Below are positions 6,340 through 13,967 of a stretch of DNA of 41,676 nt, piece after piece. A program made the position numbers and the translations under genes. The stretch's first letter is position 1. Each line of letters starts with the position of its first letter. The notes beneath the pieces are model-generated. The model was not told the DNA's origin. It ran no database searches and was given only the letters and a program-made list of their open reading frames with translations. This stretch comes from Erysipelothrix sp. (lineage in GTDB: Bacteria; Bacillota_I; Bacilli_A; Erysipelotrichales; Erysipelotrichaceae): positions 174,370 to 216,045 of the forward strand of contig JAGXRX010000014.1 in assembly GCA_018335655.1 (NCBI GenBank). Direction: 5' to 3'.

Positions 6340-7671
6340 ATGACAACAATTATAATCGGTGGTGTTGCGGCAGGAATGAGCGTCGCAGCAAAATTAAAAC
6401 GAGAGCAACCTAAAGAAACAATCATTGTACTTGAGATGACAGACACAATCTCCTATGGAGCATGTGGACTGCCATATTATGTTTCAACGGAAAATCCTGA
6501 TCGCACAAAGATGAATATTCGCAGTGTTCAACAAATGATTGATTCAGGCATTGATGTACGTATTTTTCATGAAGTAAAGCATGTAGATACTCATAAAAAA
6601 ATAGTTTCAGGAACAAACAAAGATGGATCTTTTTCACTTCAATATGATCGTTTAGTTATTGCGAGTGGGGCATCACCAATCGTACCCAAAATGTCATCGA
6701 AGCCTATTGATAAAGTGTTTACACTAAAGACATTGGATGATGGTGAGCGCTTAAAACAAGCTTACCTGAAAGCAAAGCGCATTGGAATCATCGGTGGTGG
6801 TTACATTGGTCTTGAACTTGTCGAAGCTGCTGTTCATCTTAAAAAAGATGTCATCCTATTTGAAAAAGCAACACGTCTTATGAATGCTTTTGATCCTGAG
6901 TTTTCGACAATGGTGTATGATGAATTAGTTAGAAATAAAGTAGAAATATATACTGATGAATCATTTATAGATATTAAAGAAACTCAAGACGGATTAACAA
7001 TTATCACAGATAAGCGAGAAGTTGACGTCGATATCCTTGTGTTATCACTTGGAATTCGTCCTAACACATCATTTTTAAAAGACACCGACATTGAGCTAGC
7101 ATCAAATGGCGCAGTGCTTGTGGACACGTACATGAAGACTAACGTTGAAAATGTATATGCAGCAGGGGATTGTAGTGTTGTGACACATATGATTACAGGT
7201 GAACATCGCTATTTACCTTTAGGTACTAACGCAAATAAACAAGGCCGTAATGCTGCAGAGATTATTGCAGGTGAAGATAGTCCATATCCATATGCCTTAG
7301 GATCTGCAATGATTCGAGTATGTGGACTAGAATTTGCGAAAACTGGAATTAGTGAGCAAGAAGCAAATGCAGCCAACATGGATGTTGTGACGACTTTTGT
7401 CACGTCTCATGATCACCCACGCTATTATCCAAATGCAACGGATGTTCATATTAAACTCGTTGCGGATGCAACAACAGGTGTTCTTTTAGGAGCACAATTA
7501 GCTGGTGAAAAGAATGCAGCTTTACGCTCACATGCCTATAGTGTCGCAATTAGTGCAAAAATGAGCGCTAAGATGTATGCAAATATTGATTTAGGGTATG
7601 CACCACCTTTTGCGACAACCTATGATGTTACTCAGATTGCAGCTCAAACTATTAAAACTAAAAAGGTGTAA
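6340..7671 (+). CDS. CoA-disulfide reductase / NADH oxidase-family flavoprotein
   Basis: The 443-residue enzyme belongs to the FAD-dependent pyridine nucleotide-disulfide oxidoreductases with a single active-site cysteine, Cys42 in SYGACGLPYY. The N-terminal GGVAAGMS binds FAD, IGIIGGGYIGLE near 148-159 binds NAD(P)H, and YAAGDC near 273 is the second FAD motif. A C-terminal dimerisation domain ends in YAPPF, conserved in CoA-disulfide and NADH oxidase/peroxidase enzymes. The probable role is reduction of CoA disulfide, CoA persulfide or oxygen; sequence alone cannot choose. GAGGTAA precedes ATG. A longer paralogue with a rhodanese domain lies at 13966-15615 on the other strand. Confidence 0.88.
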   Translation: MTTIIIGGVAAGMSVAAKLKREQPKETIIVLEMTDTISYGACGLPYYVSTENPDRTKMNIRSVQQMIDSGIDVRIFHEVKHVDTHKKIVSGTNKDGSFSLQYDRLVIASGASPIVPKMSSKPIDKVFTLKTLDDGERLKQAYLKAKRIGIIGGGYIGLELVEAAVHLKKDVILFEKATRLMNAFDPEFSTMVYDELVRNKVEIYTDESFIDIKETQDGLTIITDKREVDVDILVLSLGIRPNTSFLKDTDIELASNGAVLVDTYMKTNVENVYAAGDCSVVTHMITGEHRYLPLGTNANKQGRNAAEIIAGEDSPYPYALGSAMIRVCGLEFAKTGISEQEANAANMDVVTTFVTSHDHPRYYPNATDVHIKLVADATTGVLLGAQLAGEKNAALRSHAYSVAISAKMSAKMYANIDLGYAPPFATTYDVTQIAAQTIKTKKV

Positions 7672-7918
7672 CAATATTTATCCACATTCAAAGTAATGAA
7701 ATGATTTTTCATATGGTGTAATTTAGTAATAACCTTTGTTAATAGTCGAAAATTTATGATTGTGACTGTAAGCTTAAAATGTTAATATTGAAATGATATA
7801 AGTGTAGTATTAACTCCAATACTTTTTGTTTTGAAATAATACTCAATATTGCGTTTCTTGATTGTCTATATAATCAAGTCTATTAATGGAAAATTCGAAA
7901 AATCATGAAGGAGTCACC
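7672..7918. other. AT-rich intergenic region with promoter, no gene seen
   Basis: About 247 bases separate the CoA-disulfide reductase and pyrophosphatase genes. A TATAAT at 7869-7874 is the probable -10 box for the pyrophosphatase gene, giving a leader of about 38 bases. Its -35 is not clear. I see no convincing terminator, RNA motif or coding ORF with a ribosome binding site. Confidence 0.6.
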
Positions 7919-9568
7919 ATGGAAAAGAATAATAATGAAGTCGTTTATATAGTAGGTCATCGTCATCCAGACAGTGATTCAATTTGTGCAGCGATTGCTT
8001 ATGCTCACCTAAAACGTGAAAAAGGTATGAATGCGATTGCGGCACGTTTAGGGGATATTAACCACGAAAGTGAGTATTTACTTAATCGTTTTGGTTTCTC
8101 TAAACCTGTTTATCTTGATGATGCCCGCTCACAGCTTTATGAGATTGAAATGGATGAGCCTCTCATTGTGTATGAAGAAACTACAATCTTTGAAGCATGG
8201 AACTTAATGACTTCAAAGAGTAAAGCTACTTTAGTGGTTGCGGATGAGCAAAACAAACTCATTGGTATGGTAACGATGTCTAATATGACTGAAGTTGCGA
8301 TGGGAGATACAGCAAAGAGTATTGAACTTTTAAAAGAAACTCCTATTGACTATATCTCTAAGACTATTAAAGGCAAGCTTCTTTATACACCTAAGAAAAC
8401 TCGCTTAAATGGTAAAGTATCAATTATTGCGATTGCAGCATCAAAACTTGATAACTATGAGCTTAAAGATCGATTAGTCATTGTTGGTAACGATACACAA
8501 GCTCAACTTGAAGTTATTGAAAAAGATGCAGCATGCCTTGTGGTTGTGTGGGCACCCTCAGTGTCTGCAGCTGTTTTATCATTAGCGAAGGAAAAAGGAT
8601 GCGCTGTTATTTTATCAGGACATGGTACGATGAATACTGCACGTTTCTTGTTTTACTCATCACCAATAAAATATGTAATGTCTAGAAACTTAGTCACATT
8701 CAATAAACTTGAGTATGTGAGTGAAGTCGCTAAGAAGATTATTAAATCTCGCCATCGTGCTTATCCTGTTGTCGATGATCGTGGTCATATCTTTGGTCTA
8801 GTCTCTCGTTTTCACTTACTTAATGCTAAAAACAAGAATATCATTCTTGTTGATCACAACGAAGTATCTCAAAGTGTTGAAAACATCCTAGATGCTCAAA
8901 TTCTAGAGATTATTGATCATCATCGTATTGGTGATATTCAAACATCAATGCCGATTAACTTTAGAAATCAACTTGTTGGTTCAACATCAACTATTGTCGC
9001 AATAATGTTTAAAGAACAGCAAGTTGCTATTCCTTCAAACATTGCAGGGTTGCTTCTAGGGGCAATGATGTCAGATACCCTCAATTTTAACTCACCGACA
9101 ACCACATCAGTTGACCGAGAAATTAGCAAAGAATTAGCAGCACTCGCAAATATTGAGCTTGAAGTCTTTGCGAAAGAACTATTCTCAATTTCAAGTAGTG
9201 TTCTAAATCGCTCGGTTCAAGAACTCATTGAGTATGATATTAAAGAATATGCAATTTCAAATTATCGATTCCGCTTAGGCCAAGTTAATATTTATAATTT
9301 AGGAGAGCTAGATACAATTCGAGCAACACTCTTAAGTACTATGGAAGAATACTGTGTTGAGCATAAACTTGACTTACTCCTTATGATCTTTACTTCTATT
9401 GAAAAAAATGGATCAATCATGTTTGTGGCAGGTAAAGAAAAGTGGATTGCAGAAGAAGCATATCCAACAATCCTACATGGAGAAGATATATTCATTGAAC
9501 ATGTTGTCTCACGCAAAAAGCAAATTATTCCACGCTTATCCTTAGTTATAGAAAACGGGGCACGATAA
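7919..9568 (+). CDS. ppaC: Manganese-dependent (family II) inorganic pyrophosphatase with CBS and DRTGG domains
   Basis: This cytosolic enzyme hydrolyses pyrophosphate to phosphate. The DHH-type catalytic domain starts with GHRHPDSDS (metal ligands His14, Asp18, Asp20) and continues after an insert with ILVDHNE and the IDHHRIGD motif; a DHHA2 domain ends the chain. The insert holds two CBS domains (about 65-130 and 255-310) with a DRTGG domain between. This is the layout of the nucleotide-regulated CBS-pyrophosphatases, where AMP/ADP inhibit and ATP or diadenosine polyphosphates activate. The 549-residue length matches that class. I chose ATG 7919, not the in-frame ATG at 7886, because AAGGAG (7908-7913) sits five bases before it. 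Confidence 0.92.
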   Translation: MEKNNNEVVYIVGHRHPDSDSICAAIAYAHLKREKGMNAIAARLGDINHESEYLLNRFGFSKPVYLDDARSQLYEIEMDEPLIVYEETTIFEAWNLMTSKSKATLVVADEQNKLIGMVTMSNMTEVAMGDTAKSIELLKETPIDYISKTIKGKLLYTPKKTRLNGKVSIIAIAASKLDNYELKDRLVIVGNDTQAQLEVIEKDAACLVVVWAPSVSAAVLSLAKEKGCAVILSGHGTMNTARFLFYSSPIKYVMSRNLVTFNKLEYVSEVAKKIIKSRHRAYPVVDDRGHIFGLVSRFHLLNAKNKNIILVDHNEVSQSVENILDAQILEIIDHHRIGDIQTSMPINFRNQLVGSTSTIVAIMFKEQQVAIPSNIAGLLLGAMMSDTLNFNSPTTTSVDREISKELAALANIELEVFAKELFSISSSVLNRSVQELIEYDIKEYAISNYRFRLGQVNIYNLGELDTIRATLLSTMEEYCVEHKLDLLLMIFTSIEKNGSIMFVAGKEKWIAEEAYPTILHGEDIFIEHVVSRKKQIIPRLSLVIENGAR

Positions 9569-9587
9569 ATTTCGTGCCTTTTTTTAA
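9559..9587 (+). terminator. Intrinsic terminator of ppaC
   Basis: GGCACGA (9559-9565) pairs with TCGTGCC (9572-9578), followed by nine T residues. The TAA stop (9566-9568) lies in the loop, so coding sequence forms the 5' arm. Confidence 0.9.
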
Positions 9588-9591
9588 TTTG

Positions 9592-9600
9592 TGGTAAAAT
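9592..9600 (+). promoter_or_regulatory. Possible extended -10 promoter of mgtC
   Basis: TGGTAAAAT gives an extended -10 element 27 bases before the ATG. No good -35 is seen because the region is the preceding terminator. Confidence 0.4.
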
Positions 9601-9627
9601 AAGGGTACATTAACGCAAAGAGGTAAT

Positions 9628-10356
9628 ATGGAAGCACTCATTCAATCATTCATCGATTATCAATTTGTTGTCCCTCGTCTTTTAACTGCTTTAGTTTTAT
9701 CAAGCATGATTGGGATAGAGCGATCAAGGAAAAATAGGGCGGCAGGGCTTCGTACACACGCACTCGTAGGTGTTGCCTCTGCTTTAGTCATGGTGACATC
9801 CACGTATTTGTTTAATCAATATAGTCTTTTAGGAGCTTTTCCTGATCCTGCTCGTATGGGAGCACAAATTATTAGTGGCATCGGTTTCTTAGGTGCTGGA
9901 ACAATCATTCAATCACGAGGTAATGTCAGAGGACTAACCACTGCCGCAAGTCTTTGGAGTGTAGGTACTATTGGGATTGCAGCAGGAAGTGGATTTTATG
10001 TTGGAGCAGTACTTACTACAGTTCTTATATATGTCGTGTTGCGTTTCGCAGTGACACTTGAAAATGACTGGATTAACAAAAGACAACTTACTAAGGTTTT
10101 AGTGTTTACAACTCAACAAGATTTTACAGTTTATGCCCATTTAGCACATAAACGAAACATTAGAATACTTGAACAACTCTTTATTGGTTCAAATCATGTG
10201 GATGATCATAACGAGTACATGCTTATGATTAGTATTAATCATGATCAACGAAGAAATATGCAAGTTCAAGAATATTTAAAGGAAATTGGAGCACTTTCAA
10301 CAACCTCAAAAATTCAACTTGTAGAAAATCAAGATGATCAAAATGATCATGTTTAA
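9628..10356 (+). CDS. mgtC: MgtC/SapB family membrane protein
   Basis: The N-terminal half has about five membrane segments with the family signatures GIERSRKNRAAGLRTHALVG (about residues 29-48), ISGIGFLGAGTII (about 87-99) and RGLTTAASLW. The C-terminal 80-90 residues form a soluble ACT-like domain, present in longer members. MgtC proteins support growth in low Mg2+ and survival in macrophages in several pathogens, possibly by affecting membrane ATP synthase or phosphate uptake. The exact role here is unknown. AAAGAGG precedes the ATG. A weak palindrome, ATGATCA-AAA-TGATCAT (10334-10350), overlaps its last codons but has no real T-tract, so read-through into the lipoprotein gene is possible. 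Confidence 0.88.
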   Translation: MEALIQSFIDYQFVVPRLLTALVLSSMIGIERSRKNRAAGLRTHALVGVASALVMVTSTYLFNQYSLLGAFPDPARMGAQIISGIGFLGAGTIIQSRGNVRGLTTAASLWSVGTIGIAAGSGFYVGAVLTTVLIYVVLRFAVTLENDWINKRQLTKVLVFTTQQDFTVYAHLAHKRNIRILEQLFIGSNHVDDHNEYMLMISINHDQRRNMQVQEYLKEIGALSTTSKIQLVENQDDQNDHV

Positions 10357-10394
10357 TTTATTCTAGGATTCACACAGAATGTTATTTTAGAAAT

Positions 10395-10409
10395 AGTTGA
10401 TTTTCAACT
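10395..10409 (+). promoter_or_regulatory. Short palindrome before the PhnD-like lipoprotein gene
   Basis: AGTTGA-TTT-TCAACT is a perfect six-base inverted repeat ending five bases before the AAGGAG ribosome binding site. It could be an operator or a small mRNA hairpin. I see no convincing promoter of its own in the 68-base gap. Confidence 0.35.
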
Positions 10410-10424
10410 CATCAAGGAGACTAT

Positions 10425-11438
10425 ATGAAGGGTGTTATTCTCTATATCATTATAGTTATGCTCATGAGTGCGTGCACTCCAATGCAGAAGCAAAATGAAA
10501 TAAAAGAACTCATTATTTATGGGTTTCCTTTTTTAGAGCCTGAAGTCATGTTGTCTCGATCTGAGCCATTAAAGAACCTTCTTAAAGAAGAACTATCTTT
10601 ACGTGGTTATAATATTGAAACTGTGTCAATTTATATTGGTACAAGTCAGAATGCGGTTGCGGAAGCTTTAAGTTCTGGAAGTGCTCAGATTGGGTTTTTG
10701 AACTCCTTAACTTATTTATTGTATGAAGAAGAAGATTTAATTCCTCTTCTAAGTGCACTACGAGGTAAATTAAACATTGATTCTGAGAGAATTTCAGATT
10801 GGAATACATTGACACCTATTGTCAGGTATACTGACCAATTAGATTCAACGTATCGCAATGTTATTCTCGCAGGGCCATCCATTAAAGGACAATCGCTCAT
10901 TTCACAATTAAATGATGATATGCCACTATCATGGGAAGAGATTTCAACCGCAAAATGGTGTATGCCTAATCCAGGTAATGCTGGGTATATTTATGGCGCA
11001 CTTTGGGTATATCAAACCTATGGTAAATCCATGAGTGAACTACCAAATCTAACAATTATGGGTGGATATCATGAAATGATACAATCAATGGCAACACTAC
11101 AATGTGATGTGGCATCAATGCCAATGATTTTACGTCGTGATTATCAAACACGTTGGCAGACTGACTTTAATCGAAGTGCTAGTTTTCTCGAAGAAGTTAA
11201 GGTGATTGGATTACCACCAAGAACTCCAAATTCCTTGATTGTTGTGAATAAGGCAGCACTAAATAATGATGAAGAACTCATCAATGCAATTAAAAACTCA
11301 TTTTTAGCAATTATTAAAACTGAAGAAGGTAAACTAGCTATTTCACCATTTAGTGTTGATGGGTTAAGTGAAGTGCCAGATAATCTTTTTGATGCTGATT
11401 TAGCAGCGATTGAACTTCTTGGACTTGGTAGACCATGA
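10425..11438 (+). CDS. PhnD-like substrate-binding lipoprotein without transporter genes
   Basis: The 337-residue protein begins with a lipoprotein signal peptide, with lipobox MSAC and Cys17 as the lipidated residue. The body resembles PhnD-type (phosphate/phosphite/phosphonate) binding proteins: an opening YGFPFLEP strand, GTSQNAVAEALSSGSAQIGFLNSLTY near 67-92, and a PRTPNSLIVVNKAAL hinge region. Those proteins bind phosphonate-like or other small anionic ligands on the outer membrane face. No permease or ATPase gene is near. Its TGA overlaps the ATG of the adenylation-carrier-thioesterase gene (ATGA), so the two are probably translated together. That suggests a role in delivering, sensing or retaining that enzyme's product or precursor. 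The ligand is unknown. Confidence 0.75.
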   Translation: MKGVILYIIIVMLMSACTPMQKQNEIKELIIYGFPFLEPEVMLSRSEPLKNLLKEELSLRGYNIETVSIYIGTSQNAVAEALSSGSAQIGFLNSLTYLLYEEEDLIPLLSALRGKLNIDSERISDWNTLTPIVRYTDQLDSTYRNVILAGPSIKGQSLISQLNDDMPLSWEEISTAKWCMPNPGNAGYIYGALWVYQTYGKSMSELPNLTIMGGYHEMIQSMATLQCDVASMPMILRRDYQTRWQTDFNRSASFLEEVKVIGLPPRTPNSLIVVNKAALNNDEELINAIKNSFLAIIKTEEGKLAISPFSVDGLSEVPDNLFDADLAAIELLGLGRP

Positions 11439-13954
11439 GATCATTATTACTACCTCAACTTCACCAATACAGTAATACTCAACCACACAAAATTGCTTTT
11501 CAAGTTCCAAATCTTGGAACATTAACATACGAAGATCTCTTTAATAATTCGAACAAATGGACGAGTGAGCTTTTATCTATTAATATTCCTAACGAGGCAC
11601 GAATAGGAATTTTTGATATAAATCCACTCGATTTAGCTGGGCTAGGCTGTGCAATCGTAAATCAATTTACTTTTGTAGGTATCGACCATAATATGGGTGT
11701 AGAAGCCATTCTTGAGTATATTAAGTTAATGCACATTGATTTAGTAATCACTCAAAAAAAGGAAGGCATCATTAATCAACTTATTGATTCCTCACATTGT
11801 GGGTGGTATCAAATCAATTCTAAACAACAAACTATTATCTGTATTAAAGAACACGAAATCAAACCATTTTCGAAACGAAATGATATTGTTGGAATGATTA
11901 AAACCTCAGGAACAACATCCACTCCTAAAGTCATTGCGGTGAGTGAAGCTATGCTAATATCACAGTTTGATCAGTATTATTCTCATTTCGAAGTTTCAAC
12001 TGAAGATATTTTTGCTCAACCTGTCAATATGTCACGTCCTATCGCTTTTCTACTTCAAAGTATACGTGTTTGGCGCTGGGGTTGTACACTTGTTTATGTT
12101 GCTGATCTTTCACTAAATCAAATCATGCAAACGATTATTGATTCACACATAACACGATATACTGCTCCTACATTTATGATTCATGCAATGAATGAATATG
12201 TTAAGACAAATGACTTTAAACTTAATCATTCATTAATCCTTACAAACTTAGGTTCAACCCTACATCCTATTCATGTGAGTGCCTTGCAAAGCAATCCGTA
12301 TTTGAAAATTGTAAACAGTTATGGCATGAGTGAAACCGGATTATTGACGTCAACCTATGCTCAACCAAACGAAGATATATTTAGTATAGGTATCGACATT
12401 GGAGTAGGAATCACTCTTATTGATGATGAGATATGCATTAAGTATCCGAATTATTTCGAAGGATATGAAAATGTTGATTCCACATCAAGTTTCACTAAAG
12501 GATACTTTAGAACTGGAGATTTAGCATTCCTTGATAACTCTCTAAACTATCAATTAATAGGTCGAGTGAGTGAAATGATTAATCGTGGTGGAGATAAGAT
12601 TTCACCTTATGAAGTGGAGTCAAAGCTAAGTGAGAATCTTGAACTCAAGGATGTTGCCGTTTTTCCTATTCCATCAATTAGGTGGACACAAGAGGTAGGT
12701 TGTGTTGTTGTCACTGAAATGGATATAACCCTTCCCATGATTCGCGAAATACTTAAACCTCACCTTTCATCCTTCAAAATGCCTACGGTGTTATATCGTT
12801 TAGAAGCCATTCCACGAAGCAGTAATGGAAAAATTGTAAGGTCTTTACTTCACCAATATTGCACACAAGAACATCAAATCATATCTAAGTCACAAAAATC
12901 ATCAATGACACCTTTGCAAGAAAGCATCCACGAAGTGTGGTGTGAAGTTCTTCAAGTTGAAAGTATTGGTAAGGACGCTGATTTTATTAGTTGGGGAGGG
13001 GATTCATTTCGTTTTGCACAAATAGTTGCATCACTTCAGCACAAACTATCACTCTCGCTAGACATATCATTGATGAGTGAGGCGAACACGATTGAAAAGC
13101 AAAGTAATGTAATTTTACAAAGCCAGTCAATGAACTGGGGAGTACTGAACCAATACAAGAAAGGTAATCCTTCAAATCCTACAATCATATTTTTCCATGA
13201 TGTAGCGGGTAATTGCGAAGCATATACATATATGCTTATGAATGATTTCAATGAGTATCCGGTATATGGAGTGAATATGACACTTGATTTACTAGAATCA
13301 TTAGATAACATCTCGCTTCATGAAACTGTGAATGCATATGCAAAACTTATTAAAGCTAAAGGGTTTAACGTAGTATATGTAGGAGGAATTAGTTCGGGAG
13401 GTATCTTTGCATACGAATGTGCTCAACTATTGTCACAAGATGTGAGAGTTAAAGGTGTCTTTATGTTTGATACTTTTGTTACTTTAGATCAACGCTTCAA
13501 AACAAAGTCTGGACGTTTCAAGTCGATTATCCGTAAACATATTCGAAGACTAAGAAATGCTTCATGGAAAAGTAATATCTTTCAACTTCCAACATTAGCT
13601 ATGAAAGCTATTAAAAGATGGCTAGATTTGCAGTTTTATGAACCTAAAAGACAAGCGTCTCTTGAACAGTTTATAAGTAGTAGACAAGGAAAGATTACAA
13701 CTCAACATATTCCAATACTTATAAGACAACTCGTCAACGGGTGGACACCTTCTCAAAGCTTGCTCGATGTTATTTATTTCTATGCTAATCAGGAAACAAA
13801 CCCACATCATTCGTATCTAAGAATTAAACCTAAAGTTAAATCCCTGACATTGATTGAAGAGAACACACACCACTCTGGATTTGTGAGTGAAGCCTTAGCT
13901 CATCAAAGCATTACGAAATTGATGGAAATCATTCAAAAGAAAACGTGTGAATAA
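11435..13954 (+). CDS. Adenylation-carrier-thioesterase protein (NRPS-like, single module, no condensation domain)
   Basis: The 839-residue protein has three domains. Adenylation (about 1-475): A3 TSGTTSTPK at 157-165, A5 NSYGMSETG at 294-302, A7 YFRTGD at 357-362, A8 from Gly376 with MINRGGDKISP, and A10 catalytic Lys466. Carrier (about 490-565): GGDS with phosphopantetheine Ser524. Thioesterase (about 580-835): GISSG with probable nucleophile Ser653, an Asp near 679 and His812 or 813. There is no condensation, reductase or oxidase domain. MINRGGDKISP resembles acyl/aryl acid ligases more than amino acid-activating NRPS domains. I infer activation of a carboxylic acid, loading on the carrier and release by hydrolysis, dimerisation or transfer. 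It needs a phosphopantetheinyl transferase encoded elsewhere. Confidence 0.85.
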   Translation: MRSLLLPQLHQYSNTQPHKIAFQVPNLGTLTYEDLFNNSNKWTSELLSINIPNEARIGIFDINPLDLAGLGCAIVNQFTFVGIDHNMGVEAILEYIKLMHIDLVITQKKEGIINQLIDSSHCGWYQINSKQQTIICIKEHEIKPFSKRNDIVGMIKTSGTTSTPKVIAVSEAMLISQFDQYYSHFEVSTEDIFAQPVNMSRPIAFLLQSIRVWRWGCTLVYVADLSLNQIMQTIIDSHITRYTAPTFMIHAMNEYVKTNDFKLNHSLILTNLGSTLHPIHVSALQSNPYLKIVNSYGMSETGLLTSTYAQPNEDIFSIGIDIGVGITLIDDEICIKYPNYFEGYENVDSTSSFTKGYFRTGDLAFLDNSLNYQLIGRVSEMINRGGDKISPYEVESKLSENLELKDVAVFPIPSIRWTQEVGCVVVTEMDITLPMIREILKPHLSSFKMPTVLYRLEAIPRSSNGKIVRSLLHQYCTQEHQIISKSQKSSMTPLQESIHEVWCEVLQVESIGKDADFISWGGDSFRFAQIVASLQHKLSLSLDISLMSEANTIEKQSNVILQSQSMNWGVLNQYKKGNPSNPTIIFFHDVAGNCEAYTYMLMNDFNEYPVYGVNMTLDLLESLDNISLHETVNAYAKLIKAKGFNVVYVGGISSGGIFAYECAQLLSQDVRVKGVFMFDTFVTLDQRFKTKSGRFKSIIRKHIRRLRNASWKSNIFQLPTLAMKAIKRWLDLQFYEPKRQASLEQFISSRQGKITTQHIPILIRQLVNGWTPSQSLLDVIYFYANQETNPHHSYLRIKPKVKSLTLIEENTHHSGFVSEALAHQSITKLMEIIQKKTCE

Positions 13955-13967
13955 TCACACGTTTTTT
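13941..13967. terminator. Bidirectional terminator after the A-T-TE gene
   Basis: AAACGTGTGA (13941-13950) pairs perfectly with TCACACGTTT (13955-13964) around an ATAA loop, followed by TTT. The A-run before it serves the minus-strand gene. The stops of both convergent genes fall within or beside the hairpin. Confidence 0.88.

Noticed and set aside
7886-7918. Longer N-terminus for the pyrophosphatase from ATG 7886
   Set aside because: No ribosome binding site there, and AAGGAG sits just before ATG 7919, whose product starts at the expected place for the family.
10334-10350. ATGATCA-AAA-TGATCAT as the mgtC terminator
   Set aside because: The stem is AT-rich with a three-base loop and no run of T follows, so termination is doubtful; it may be chance.
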